This document shows positions 18,571-27,868 of a stretch of DNA of 64,000 bases, in pieces. Position 1 is the first letter of the stretch; each line of letters starts with the position of its first letter. The stretch is from an uncultured Eubacteriales bacterium. GTDB taxonomy: Bacteria > Bacillota > Clostridia > Oscillospirales > Acutalibacteraceae. The translations under genes and the position numbers were made by a program. Location: contig CAOSWK010000003.1 in NCBI GenBank assembly GCA_948527295.1, positions 1 through 64,000 on the forward strand. Reading direction: 5' to 3'. The notes under the pieces are model-generated. The model was given only the letters and a program-made list of their open reading frames with translations, had not been told where the DNA came from and made no database searches.

Positions 18571-20904
18571 ATGAAAAGTAGCGAATTAATCGCATCTACA
18601 GGCCAAAATATAAAAAATCTGGTGCCGGCAGCGCACGCAAGAATCATGGCAGCGAACATCGTGTGCTTCATTATGGGGTTATTCATATCCAAAGGCGTCG
18701 CTTTTGGCGCATACGCGCCGTTTGGTAGCGCCTTCTTGGCCGCCGTGCCTTATAATAACATGCTTTTTAGCTTTCTTGGCGTTATAACCGGCTACATTTT
18801 GCCGAGCGAGATCAACATCGGCATCCGCTATGTCTCCACCGCCATTGCCATTTGCGCCATCCGCTGGACGTTGAACGATTTGCCCAAGGTTAAAGCCAGT
18901 AAGCTGTTCGCGCCGATTCTTTCCTTTGCGGGCATCATCACGACGGGCTTTGCGGTAAACATCTTCAGCATAACCGATTTTAACGAAGTTGCTATGTATC
19001 TTTCGGAGGCGATATTGTCGGGAGGCGCGGCTTATTTCTTTTGCGAAACCGCAAATATTTTGTCGTCACGAAGCAGAATCATAAGTCAGCCAGACTTTGT
19101 CTGCGTCTGCATGACGGCCTTTATGGTGATTTTGTCCCTGCTGTCGGTGAATTTGGGCTACATTTCTGTCGGCAAAGTTTTAGCAATTTTGGCAATTTTG
19201 TTCTGCGCTAAACACCTCGGCGTAGTCGGCGGGAGCATCGCCGGAACCACCGCGGGCGTGCTTCTGGGGCTAGCCTTTAAGGAGCCGACTCATATTATGG
19301 GCGCTTACGCTTTCGGTGGCCTGATTGCTGGGTTTGTCGCGTGCTTTGGCAAAATGGCGTGCTGCCTGGCTTTTTTGAGTTCTTGTATGGTTATCTCCAG
19401 CCAGGCCGGCGATCCTACGGTTATTATTTCTGGGATTTACGAAGTTTTGGCTGCGAGCCTAATTTTTCTTTTCTTGCGTGATGATATCGGCGAAAGATTT
19501 ACAAGATTTTTTGCGGCTTCGACCAACTATGAGCAAGATCAAAGCTTCAAAAACGCCGTCACAATGCGCTTAAACGCTGCCTCGCAGGCTTTAATTAACA
19601 TCTCAAGCACAATAAATTCGGTCGCCGAAAATTTGGCCAAGGTCAATGCTCACAAAAGTCGCGACATATACTCCGCGGCGGTTGACAAAGTTTGCAGCAA
19701 CTGCGGCCTTCGGAGCTTTTGCTTTGATTCTAAAACCGCGGATACGCTGAGTTCGTTCTCGAGGATTAACGAGGTTTTGTGCGAAAAAGGAAAAATAAGC
19801 CCTGCCGATTTGCCCTCGAGTTTTGCCCAAAGATGCACCCGAGCTGCCGAATTAACGGGCAATATTAACTCGCTTTATGCCAAGATGTCAAAAACAAAAA
19901 TTGCCGAAAACAGGGTAGCTCAAGTGCGCGATTTCGTCTCAGAGCAGTTCTGCGATATCGGCCTTTTGCTTTCTGACATCGTCACTGGCGTTAGAAACTG
20001 CGGTACTTTTGACCCAAAATTAGCTCAGAAAATTACCACCAAACTTAAAAAGCTCGGCCTTGCGCCCCGTGATGTCTGCTGCAGATACGATGAATACGGC
20101 CGGATCTCAGTAGAAATTGAGATTGCCGGGACGATTGATAAAAGCAAAATCGAAAAGATGAATTTGGCAAAAAAGTTATCGAGGATCTGCCAAAAAAAGC
20201 TCAGCGATCTCACTATTACCGCCACTTTTGACGCTTGCAAGATACATCTTGTAGAAAAGCCAACTTTCAACGTTCAGGTCGGAATCTCCCAGCACATCTG
20301 CAAAAACGGCGTGCTGTGTGGCGACAATTATACATATTTTAACGACGGCTCCGGGCGCATGGTTGTCATCCTGAGCGACGGCATGGGAACCGGCGGCCGA
20401 GCTGCCATTGAGGGGGCCATGGCTTGCAAGGTCATGGAGGATCTGATAAAGGCCGGAGTGACCCTCCCCACCGCGGTCAAGATCACTAACTCCGTGCTGT
20501 TGGTAAAGTCAGAAGACGAATTTTTGTCCACCCTCGATATCCTCTGCGTAGACTTATTCACAGGAGCCGCAAAGCTCATCAAGGCGGGTGCTCCTCTCAC
20601 TTTGATTAAAAAAGGCGAAAACGTAATCCGTCTCGCGCCAGATTCCTTGCCTATTGGCATATTAAAAGAGGTCAACATCGCAGGGCATACCGACACTTTC
20701 GCAGCTAACGACAAAATCCTAATGGTCTCGGATGGCGCAGTGTCGCAAAGTGACAAATGGCTTGAGGAGACCTTAAAAACTTGGGATAATCAAGAACCGC
20801 AGCAAATCGCGGATTCTATTGTAAAAAAAATCTTAAAAAACCAGTCCGATGAGTTCGACGACGACATCACAGTAATTGCAATAAAGCTCGCCGACTCACC
20901 CTGA
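18571..20904 (+). CDS. spoIIE: stage II sporulation protein E (serine phosphatase)
   Basis: The 777-residue phosphatase dephosphorylates the anti-anti-sigma factor SpoIIAA and so switches on sigma-F in the forespore. The N-terminal part of about 310 residues has many hydrophobic helices, and a central region contains a Cys cluster (CSNCGLRSFC). The C-terminal PP2C domain has VILSDGMGTGG with the metal Asp, SLDILCVDLFTG and MVSDGAV...DDDITVIAIK. GGGTGATATA precedes the ATG. Its last 9 bases overlap the 3' end of cwlD on the other strand. Confidence 0.95.
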   Translation: MKSSELIASTGQNIKNLVPAAHARIMAANIVCFIMGLFISKGVAFGAYAPFGSAFLAAVPYNNMLFSFLGVITGYILPSEINIGIRYVSTAIAICAIRWTLNDLPKVKASKLFAPILSFAGIITTGFAVNIFSITDFNEVAMYLSEAILSGGAAYFFCETANILSSRSRIISQPDFVCVCMTAFMVILSLLSVNLGYISVGKVLAILAILFCAKHLGVVGGSIAGTTAGVLLGLAFKEPTHIMGAYAFGGLIAGFVACFGKMACCLAFLSSCMVISSQAGDPTVIISGIYEVLAASLIFLFLRDDIGERFTRFFAASTNYEQDQSFKNAVTMRLNAASQALINISSTINSVAENLAKVNAHKSRDIYSAAVDKVCSNCGLRSFCFDSKTADTLSSFSRINEVLCEKGKISPADLPSSFAQRCTRAAELTGNINSLYAKMSKTKIAENRVAQVRDFVSEQFCDIGLLLSDIVTGVRNCGTFDPKLAQKITTKLKKLGLAPRDVCCRYDEYGRISVEIEIAGTIDKSKIEKMNLAKKLSRICQKKLSDLTITATFDACKIHLVEKPTFNVQVGISQHICKNGVLCGDNYTYFNDGSGRMVVILSDGMGTGGRAAIEGAMACKVMEDLIKAGVTLPTAVKITNSVLLVKSEDEFLSTLDILCVDLFTGAAKLIKAGAPLTLIKKGENVIRLAPDSLPIGILKEVNIAGHTDTFAANDKILMVSDGAVSQSDKWLEETLKTWDNQEPQQIADSIVKKILKNQSDEFDDDITVIAIKLADSP

Positions 20905-21627
20905 CTTGCGCCAGTAATCCAAGAAGCCGCAAAAAATTGCAAATGCCACCTTCGACTGGTACTTCTTATCCAGCAGATTTCTCACGTCCTCGCTGTTGGA
21001 CAAAAATCCGCACTCAACAATAACCGCCGGGACCATAGATTTATTCAAAAGAAAAACGCCCTTTGGCGATGGCTTTATCTCGCGGTTGTTGTCCTTTTGG
21101 ACAAACCCCAAAAACGACGCACGGATGCTCTGCGCCAGCTCTTGGCTCTGCGGGTTGTTCTTCGAGTAAAAAACTTGCGCGCCCTTATACCGGCCGTCCT
21201 CAAACTTGTTCTGGTGGACGCTTATCAGCAAATTGTTCGGATCGCTGTTTACGATGCTCAGCCGATTTTTCAAGTCCGAAACCTTCTTAGACCGGATCGT
21301 GCTTGAATTCTCGCTATGTATGGACTCATCCTCGTCCCGCGTCATTTTTATGTTAAAGCCCGAAACCTCAAACAGGCTCTTAAGTTTGAGCACAATATCC
21401 AAATTTATGTCCTTTTCAAGCACATTGTCAAGCCCCACCGCGCCGCTATCCACGCCTCCGTGCCCTGCGTCAAGGATAACCGTAGGAAAATACGAACCTT
21501 TGCCCAAAGAGGCCTGCCGCGAGGCGTGCAAAAAGCATGCGTTCAAGATCAAAGCCGAAAAGGCAATATATCCGCACAAAACCAGTGAGTAAAAAACGGC
21601 GTCATTGCCCCATTTCAAGTTTTTCAA
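20896..21627 (-). CDS. cwlD: N-acetylmuramoyl-L-alanine amidase, CwlD-like
   Basis: This encodes 243 residues from TTG 21627, chosen for the GGGGTGG site; ATG 21645 has none. An N-terminal membrane anchor lies near residues 10-30, then the Amidase_3 fold: VILDAGHGGVDSGAVG with the first zinc His, a Glu in the LEKDINL region, SVHQNKF with the second His, and VIVECGFLSNSED with the catalytic Glu. CwlD removes peptides from muramic acid during cortex formation, which allows muramic lactam synthesis and later germination. It is the last gene of the hprK-murB-rapZ-whiA run and convergent with spoIIE. Confidence 0.88.
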   Translation of the reverse strand: MKNLKWGNDAVFYSLVLCGYIAFSALILNACFLHASRQASLGKGSYFPTVILDAGHGGVDSGAVGLDNVLEKDINLDIVLKLKSLFEVSGFNIKMTRDEDESIHSENSSTIRSKKVSDLKNRLSIVNSDPNNLLISVHQNKFEDGRYKGAQVFYSKNNPQSQELAQSIRASFLGFVQKDNNREIKPSPKGVFLLNKSMVPAVIVECGFLSNSEDVRNLLDKKYQSKVAFAIFCGFLDYWRKSG

Positions 21628-21682
21628 AATACCACCCCATAACATTTTATGCGGGTGCAGCGTTTTTAGGACAATTTTAAAT

Positions 21683-22594
21683 TTAGATATTTTCGCTCAT
21701 ACTCAAGAGCTTTTTCATCTTGTGGTTAACCCCAGAGCGTGTAAGCGGGGTCGAGAGGTTTTTGCCAAGCTCTCTTAGCGACATTTCTGGATTCTTAAGC
21801 CGCAAACTAGCAAGTTCCCTCAAGTCGTCGGCCAAACAATTAAACTTGCCGGCCTTCTTCATTTTTTTTATCGCATCTATCTGCGCCGTAGCGGCCGCCG
21901 CAATCTTGCTGATATTCGCCGCCTCAAAGTTCGTCGTCCTGTTCACGTAGTTGCGGACCTCTTTGACCATCTTAATCTGCATAAAGTCCATGGCGCAAAG
22001 CGGCGCGCCAATATACGTCAAAAAGTCCGTTATGTCGGAGCTGTCCTTGATGTAAACCACAAAAACGCCCTTCCGAGTGGTACTTTTGACCTTTAACGGC
22101 ACATTTTTTAAAGACGTCAAAGTCTCGAACAAGCATTTGGACAAATTCATATAAGGCACGCAAAACTCCAGATGATAGCCATTTTGCGGATCCGTTACCG
22201 TGCCGCAAGCGATAAACGCGCCCTTCAAAAAGTATTTCGCGTCCTCTTGCGTTTTTAGTAAGTCCTTGTTTATCCTCAAGTTTATTTCGTCTTTTTTTAG
22301 GTGCCCAAACCGAGTCAAAATCGCCTTTCTGTCGCACTCTTCAGAGACTCTCAAAATAATATTTTCCTTTTTATCAGTGCCAGAAAACTCAACATCCACT
22401 GCGCAACCGAAGTTCTGCGCCAACAGATCATACACAAGCTCACTTATATTGCCATTTTCCGTGTGAAACGATATCTCCGAAAGCTTGAAATTCCTCGAAA
22501 ACAAAAGCATTCCGTACAACAAACAAAAAGAGGCTGTGTCAAACGGCCGGCTCGCCTTGCATAGTTCATTCTTGACCCTCGCCGAAAACGTCAT
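21683..22594 (-). CDS. whiA: DNA-binding protein WhiA
   Basis: The 303-residue protein has the N-terminal LAGLIDADG-like fold (FSARVKNELCK, KGAFIACGTV) and a C-terminal helix-turn-helix (LRELGKNLSTPLTRSGVNHKMKK is its recognition region). In actinomycetes WhiA controls sporulation septation; in Firmicutes it affects cell division and chromosome segregation. AAGGAGGCG precedes the ATG. It directly follows rapZ, the standard order. Confidence 0.95.
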   Translation of the reverse strand: MTFSARVKNELCKASRPFDTASFCLLYGMLLFSRNFKLSEISFHTENGNISELVYDLLAQNFGCAVDVEFSGTDKKENIILRVSEECDRKAILTRFGHLKKDEINLRINKDLLKTQEDAKYFLKGAFIACGTVTDPQNGYHLEFCVPYMNLSKCLFETLTSLKNVPLKVKSTTRKGVFVVYIKDSSDITDFLTYIGAPLCAMDFMQIKMVKEVRNYVNRTTNFEAANISKIAAAATAQIDAIKKMKKAGKFNCLADDLRELASLRLKNPEMSLRELGKNLSTPLTRSGVNHKMKKLLSMSENI

Positions 22595-22637
22595 TCAACC
22601 GCCTCCTTCAGCCAACTCAATGAATCCAGCTCGCCGC

Positions 22638-23501
22638 TCAATTTTTACTGATGTCCCTGTGGTTGATGACGACGTGATGGCCGGCGTCGAGCAGGTGGTT
22701 GTAGAGGTATTGCGCAATCGCCACCGAGCGGTGATGCCCACCCGTGCAACCAATTGCGATCACCAGCTGACTCTTGCCTTCGTTGCAATAAAGCGGCAGC
22801 ATGTAGTCAATCAGCGAGACCGTCCGCTCAATGAAGCCCTTCGTCTCCTCGCCGTTTAGCACATACTCCGCCACCAACTCGTCCAGGCCGGTCAAGTTCC
22901 TCATTTCGTCTATATAATAGGGGTTTGGCAGGCACCGGACGTCAAAAACCAGGTCTGCTTCGGTCGGCAAGCCATGTTTAAATCCAAAAGACATGCATGT
23001 AACCGTCAGCGCGCTTGAAGAATCCGCCAAAAACAGCGACGCGATCCTCTTTTTAAGCTGCGCCGATGACAAAAACGAAGTATCGATCAAATAGTCCGCA
23101 GAATTTTTAATAGAAGTCAAGAGTTCCCGCTCGAACCGTATGGCTTTTTGAACGGCTCCGTGGTAATTTTCGGCCAGCGGGTGCTTTCTTCGAGACTCTT
23201 TATACCGCTGAACTAAAACACTCTCACGCGCATCAAGAAACAATATTTTGTAATTTTTTCGATTAGCTTTCAGCTTTTCAATCGACTCAAATGAGCCCTC
23301 CAAAAAGTTCTCCCCGCGAATGTCAATAACCACGGCGACCCTCTGCATGCTCTTGTCCGAAGACTTCTGGCATAACTCATAAAACGTCGAAATCAGCTTG
23401 GTCGGGATATTGTCAACGCAGTAAAAGCCGATATCCTCCAAGGCATGCAGCGCCTGCGTCTTGCCCGCGCCCGATAAGCCCGTCACAAAAAGGAATTCCA
23501 T
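22638..23501 (-). CDS. rapZ: RNase adapter protein RapZ
   Basis: This P-loop protein of 287 residues has Walker A GLSGAGKT at residues 8-15 and the typical C-terminal IGCTGGHHRSVAIAQYL block. The family binds nucleotides and, in enterobacteria, guides RNase E to small RNAs; in Firmicutes (YvcJ) it influences competence and metabolism. GGGAGGC lies before the ATG. Its place between murB and whiA is conserved in many clostridia. Confidence 0.95.
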   Translation of the reverse strand: MEFLFVTGLSGAGKTQALHALEDIGFYCVDNIPTKLISTFYELCQKSSDKSMQRVAVVIDIRGENFLEGSFESIEKLKANRKNYKILFLDARESVLVQRYKESRRKHPLAENYHGAVQKAIRFERELLTSIKNSADYLIDTSFLSSAQLKKRIASLFLADSSSALTVTCMSFGFKHGLPTEADLVFDVRCLPNPYYIDEMRNLTGLDELVAEYVLNGEETKGFIERTVSLIDYMLPLYCNEGKSQLVIAIGCTGGHHRSVAIAQYLYNHLLDAGHHVVINHRDISKN

Positions 23502-23576
23502 AGCTCAAGCCTCCCTCGTTTTGATCTTCCTCAAATTTTTAACTTTATGGCCAATTTCAGCAACAAACGCGCCCTT

Positions 23577-24494
23577 TCAAATGATGATTACCTCGCATTC
23601 GAGCGCCACACCGGTCTTTTTCATCACAGTCTCCTTAATGTGGCCGATCAGGCTAACCACATCATCGCAAGTGGCGCCCCCCTGGTTCACAATAAACCCC
23701 GCATGCTTGGTGCTGACCATTGCTCCGCCAATTTTGGCGCCTTTTAGCCCGCAATTTTGAATCAGCGTGCCGGCAAAGTTGCCCACCGGCCTTTTAAAAA
23801 TGCTCCCTGCGTTGGGATAATTCAGCGGCTGCTTCTCCTTGCGCCTCGAAATATAGCCATCCATCCTCTCTTTTATATGTATTTTGTCCCCGGCTTCTAG
23901 CCTAAATTTCGCCGACAAAATAATCTCGTCAACGCCCCGGTACAGGCTGCTCCTATACGACAAAGCCATCTCGCCCGCGGTCCTTCTTACAATCTCGCCA
24001 GAATAGGTCATGCTCTCGGCCGAAACAATAACCCCCTTCATCTCCTCGCCATAAGCGCCAGCATTCATAAAGACCGCTCCGCCAACAGTCCCCGGGATCC
24101 CATAAGCAAACTCCAAGCCGCTAAGGGATTCTTGCAAAGCAAACTTGCATAGCCTCGAAAGCGCAGCCCCAGCGCCACATTCAATCGTACCGTCGCTCTC
24201 CAGAGTAATCGTCTTAAACTCGCCATCAAGCTTAATCACCGCCCCGCGAATGCCGTCGTCACTCACCAAAAGGTTGGACCCATTGCCAACAACCAAAAAC
24301 GGGACTTCAAAGCCATTCAAAACCTCTATAACCGCCCCCAAGTCGGCCTTCGAGTTCACCGTTATAAAAATGTCCGCAGCGCCGCCAATTTTAAACGACG
24401 TATGCTTCGCCATCGGCTCATTTTTCATTATACTCAAATTCAAGTTTAAATCCGTCAGCGCCCCAACGGCGCTCTCACACTCGCTGCTGCCCAT
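23577..24494 (-). CDS. murB: UDP-N-acetylenolpyruvoylglucosamine reductase
   Basis: The flavoenzyme makes UDP-MurNAc for peptidoglycan using NADPH. ATG 24494 is used because TGGAGGAATT is just upstream; the first in-frame GTG at 24512 has no site. It encodes 305 residues. FAD-binding signatures are present (VVGNGSNLLVSDDGIRG, YGIPGTVGGAVFMNAGAYG), and the catalytic Ser lies in SYRSSLYR with the C-terminal Glu in ECEV. It shares its strand with the hprK cluster. Confidence 0.95.
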   Translation of the reverse strand: MGSSECESAVGALTDLNLNLSIMKNEPMAKHTSFKIGGAADIFITVNSKADLGAVIEVLNGFEVPFLVVGNGSNLLVSDDGIRGAVIKLDGEFKTITLESDGTIECGAGAALSRLCKFALQESLSGLEFAYGIPGTVGGAVFMNAGAYGEEMKGVIVSAESMTYSGEIVRRTAGEMALSYRSSLYRGVDEIILSAKFRLEAGDKIHIKERMDGYISRRKEKQPLNYPNAGSIFKRPVGNFAGTLIQNCGLKGAKIGGAMVSTKHAGFIVNQGGATCDDVVSLIGHIKETVMKKTGVALECEVIII

Positions 24495-24563
24495 AATTCC
24501 TCCACTAATCACAAAACTTTTTCGCGCTTTAACTCTCTTCTTTTTATTTTTCTAATTTCGAAA

Positions 24564-25532
24564 TTAAATGTTTAACTTTATCTGATTATTCGTAACGATG
24601 TCATTGTTAAAATAGTCCATTCCCAAGCCATCCAGCAGCTCTTTGGCCGCGTTATAGCCCATCTTTTTCTGCCGATTATTCATCGCAGCGACTTCCACAA
24701 TAATCGCCAAATTTCGGCCGGGCGTTACCGGGATCGTCACAATCGGAATATTCACGCCCAGAATTTTTGCATATTCGTTTTCTATGCCGATTCTATCGTA
24801 AATCTTGGCCCTGTCCCACATCTCGAGGTTGACCACCATATCAATCTCCTGCGTCACCTTTACAGAGCCCATCCCAAAAATGCTCCGAGCGTCAATGATG
24901 CCCACGCCGCGCAGTTCAATAAAATGCCGAAGATTTTTTGGCGCCGAGCCTGTTAGCTTTTTGTCGTTAATTTTTCTTATCTGCACCGAGTCATCCGCAA
25001 CCAGCCGGTGCCCACGTTGAATCAGCTCTATCGCCGTCTCGCTCTTGCCAACGCCGCTGTCGCCGATAATATATATTCCCTGGCCATAAACCTCCACCAG
25101 AACACCGTGCCTCGTGATGCGCGGTGCCAGCTTTACGTCCAAAAACTCCACAATGTCGGCAATAAAATTCGAAGTCATCTCGGAAGTACGCAAAATCGGG
25201 ATAAAATTTTTCTTCGCCGCCTTAATAAGCTCCGGGTACGGCTCAATGTTCTTCGTGATTATCACCGCGGGGGGCTCAAACGCAAAGATCCCATCCAATA
25301 TCTTATACCGCTCATCGCTCGTCAGGCCCGACAAATACGCGTTTTCCGTCCGGCCCATAACAACCAACCGAGTGCTATTAAAATAGTCAAAAAAGCCGGT
25401 CAGCTCCAGGCCCAAGCGGTTAACGTCCTTTTCGGATATCAAAATTTTGTCCGGATCATCCGGCATAAACGCGATGTTAAGCCTCATGCTGCTTATGATG
25501 TTCGTCAACGACACCGAAAAATTGTTCGACAT
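24564..25532 (-). CDS. hprK: HPr kinase/phosphorylase
   Basis: The 322-residue protein starts at ATG 25532 (GGCGGGTGAT upstream). The C-terminal catalytic domain has the P-loop GDSGVGKSETA, the Lys/His-rich VADDSVQIRK region and the signature ELRGVGIIDARSIFG. It phosphorylates HPr on a serine in response to glycolytic intermediates and reverses this under phosphate excess, which controls carbon catabolite repression. It is the first gene of the murB-rapZ-whiA-cwlD run. Confidence 0.95.
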   Translation of the reverse strand: MSNNFSVSLTNIISSMRLNIAFMPDDPDKILISEKDVNRLGLELTGFFDYFNSTRLVVMGRTENAYLSGLTSDERYKILDGIFAFEPPAVIITKNIEPYPELIKAAKKNFIPILRTSEMTSNFIADIVEFLDVKLAPRITRHGVLVEVYGQGIYIIGDSGVGKSETAIELIQRGHRLVADDSVQIRKINDKKLTGSAPKNLRHFIELRGVGIIDARSIFGMGSVKVTQEIDMVVNLEMWDRAKIYDRIGIENEYAKILGVNIPIVTIPVTPGRNLAIIVEVAAMNNRQKKMGYNAAKELLDGLGMDYFNNDIVTNNQIKLNI

Positions 25533-25630
25533 TTTATCACCCGCCACCTTGTTTTTTCACGAAATCGCCATAAAAACATTATAGCCCAGCTTAAAATTAT
25601 TTTCAAGGAGCCGAGAAATCGCGCCACAGC

Positions 25631-26764
25631 TTAATAAACCAAGCTGCTTATCTTTTGGTTTGCGCCCATATATCTTATTTTGGCCTGCGCGCTGATTTCA
25701 TAATCCGCGGCTTTTAGGACTTCCTCCAGATTTGCTAAGTTCTCTTTAAAAAATCCGGCGTTTGCATTCATGATGTGCCGATAAAAGTTAAAGATGTCGC
25801 AACCGTTCTTTTTAATGCACGAATCAATGGCTTTCTGCATCAGTTCTGCAAGCCGGCTTTCGATAATCGGCTTAATTTCGCTATTTGCCGCAAGATTATC
25901 CGCATTGTACAGTTCTAAATCCGCACACAAACTTACGTTAAACACTAGCTTGTTGCCATCAACGCTCACATTTATTTTTGACTTTGCCTTGCTCAGCTCA
26001 TAGTATATCTGCATGTCACCCACGTTTATGCTGTCCGCAATATTTTTAGCTTTCTTGTAGATCAAAATCACGCCCTTCGTGGCCTCTTCGCTCAAGACGT
26101 CCGTCAATTTGTCGGACTTAAACAGCGCAATTTGGGGGCAGGCCGCCTTCCCCTCATCTTTATTATATTCAAGAAGCCACACTTTTGCTGCTTTTTGCGG
26201 ATTCTCAAGGTCACTTAAAAGATATCGAATGTTAGAATTTATGCCATCGTCGCCCTCTTTGCCTATTTTCGATATCGACACGATGTCCTCTGCGTTGACT
26301 ATATCACCATCGCCCTCGTTTGCAAACACATCTTTTGCCGCTGCACTCGAGATTAGCACCTCCACCGTTGGGCGAAGTTTATGGTTTGTAGAAAAAAACC
26401 TTATAATTTCTTTTATGCCGGACTTTGCCGTCTCCTGGCCGATTATCAAGACTATCGCGTGAGAATATAATATCTTTTTGCCGGTCTGGTTCTCGATTTT
26501 GTTCACGGCTTCAATCAAGGTTGGCGCCGCTGCCGATATATTTACTATGCTTTTGCCCTCCTCCTGCGAGCTTTTCTCTGACGTTGTTTGAGTGTTCAGC
26601 GTCTGCACGGTTAATTCGTAGGCGTCCTCGGTTTTGTCCACCCCGATTCCATAGACTATCAGCTGCTCGTCCAAGCCCGCCACCTGCGTGCATCCGCACA
26701 AAAAGCACGCTAGCACTAGTTCCAGCAAAATTAAGATCTTTTTTATGGTTATCATTTTTCTCAT
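25631..26764 (-). CDS. gerC: spore germination lipoprotein, Ger(x)C family
   Basis: This encodes 377 residues. The signal peptide ends in a lipobox (FLCGC, Cys near residue 24), so the protein is a lipoprotein on the outer face of the spore inner membrane. The start of the mature region (DEQLIVYGIGVDKTEDAYELTVQ) and the C-terminal domain fit the Ger(x)C family. It is the third gene of a gerA-gerB-gerC operon, 12 bases after gerB, and is needed with the two membrane subunits for sensing nutrient germinants. The ligand cannot be read from the sequence. Confidence 0.92.
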   Translation of the reverse strand: MRKMITIKKILILLELVLACFLCGCTQVAGLDEQLIVYGIGVDKTEDAYELTVQTLNTQTTSEKSSQEEGKSIVNISAAAPTLIEAVNKIENQTGKKILYSHAIVLIIGQETAKSGIKEIIRFFSTNHKLRPTVEVLISSAAAKDVFANEGDGDIVNAEDIVSISKIGKEGDDGINSNIRYLLSDLENPQKAAKVWLLEYNKDEGKAACPQIALFKSDKLTDVLSEEATKGVILIYKKAKNIADSINVGDMQIYYELSKAKSKINVSVDGNKLVFNVSLCADLELYNADNLAANSEIKPIIESRLAELMQKAIDSCIKKNGCDIFNFYRHIMNANAGFFKENLANLEEVLKAADYEISAQAKIRYMGANQKISSLVY

Positions 26765-26776
26765 CCTTGCAAACCC

Positions 26777-27847
26777 TCACTTTATCTGCATTTTGTGCTT
26801 TATTAAAATTACCATTGGGATCACGAACGCCGTTGCCATGGTGAACATGAAGATAAATTTTATGTCGTAAAAAAAGTACGAGACTTCCTTGAACATCGGC
26901 AAAATCAGGCTCAAAATCAGCACCAATGCGTCGCCCAAAAATATTATTATTTTGCTTTTGCCCTCGCCAAACAGCCGCTTCATTACCGAGAAGAACGCGA
27001 ACAAAAACAGCGATACCGTTATGAAGAGCCCCGACGTGAAGATTCCAAGATAGATCGCGTCCATCCGCTTAAACACGCCGATTCCGGCCACGCTTGTTGC
27101 TGTGTATATTGGGAAACTCTGCGTTTTTAGGTAGTCTCCCAGCGCGCCCGTGACGACTGCTATCACCAAAACAAACAGCGCATAAATCGATACGGTCGAT
27201 GCTATCAGCGTTTTCTTTATGTTCCCTTTGGAAAATGGCATAATTATTGCCGCAAGTGGGACATAAAACGACAGCGAGGCTAGATATACCGTGCCGTTGA
27301 CTGTGTCCGTTAAGCCTTCGAATAGCAGCGGCGGGAAGTTCATCACGTCAATTTGAGGAATCAGCGTAAAAACTATGAATGCGATCGATACGCAAATGAT
27401 GAACAATATTATTGTGCAGGCCCGCGCTATGCCTTCTATACCCTTGCACGTGGCGTAGGATGCCGCCAGAATCACGCACAGCGTTAGCATAAAGAGCGAG
27501 ATATCCGGATTTACGACGTCTCGCACGAAGATGTTGAACAGCGACAATGTATAACAGCACGCGAAAAGGTAGTAGACTCCGTAAATTATCAGGAATACTG
27601 TTCCTAATTTTTTGAAATTTACTGCGCAATTGTCCGCGATGCTCATTGTGGGGTTTATTTTGTAGAGCTTATACACCGGCAGGAGGTACACCACGTTGAT
27701 CAAAAGTGCTATCGCCGCCGAGATGGCGTGGTCCCACATATTGCTGCTTTGCGCCATTGGCAGGTTGTAGGTTATTCCTATGATTATGTTGACTAAAAAC
27801 AGCAGCGAGAACAGTTGTGGCGCGGTTATTATGTCTTTTCGTTCCAT
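26777..27847 (-). CDS. gerB: spore germination permease, GerB family
   Basis: The 356-residue integral membrane protein has about ten helices of the amino acid permease (APC) type and starts MERKDIITAPQLFSLLFLVNIIIGI. GerB subunits bind the germinant in germination receptors. AAAGGAGCC precedes the ATG. It lies 21 bases after gerA. Confidence 0.92.
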   Translation of the reverse strand: MERKDIITAPQLFSLLFLVNIIIGITYNLPMAQSSNMWDHAISAAIALLINVVYLLPVYKLYKINPTMSIADNCAVNFKKLGTVFLIIYGVYYLFACCYTLSLFNIFVRDVVNPDISLFMLTLCVILAASYATCKGIEGIARACTIILFIICVSIAFIVFTLIPQIDVMNFPPLLFEGLTDTVNGTVYLASLSFYVPLAAIIMPFSKGNIKKTLIASTVSIYALFVLVIAVVTGALGDYLKTQSFPIYTATSVAGIGVFKRMDAIYLGIFTSGLFITVSLFLFAFFSVMKRLFGEGKSKIIIFLGDALVLILSLILPMFKEVSYFFYDIKFIFMFTMATAFVIPMVILIKHKMQIK

Positions 27848-27868
27848 TGTCGGCTCCTTTATTTTTGG

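Noticed and set aside
25008..25634. 208-codon open frame on the plus strand
   Set aside because: Antisense to hprK, whose motifs are clear; the translation is basic and without recognisable domains.
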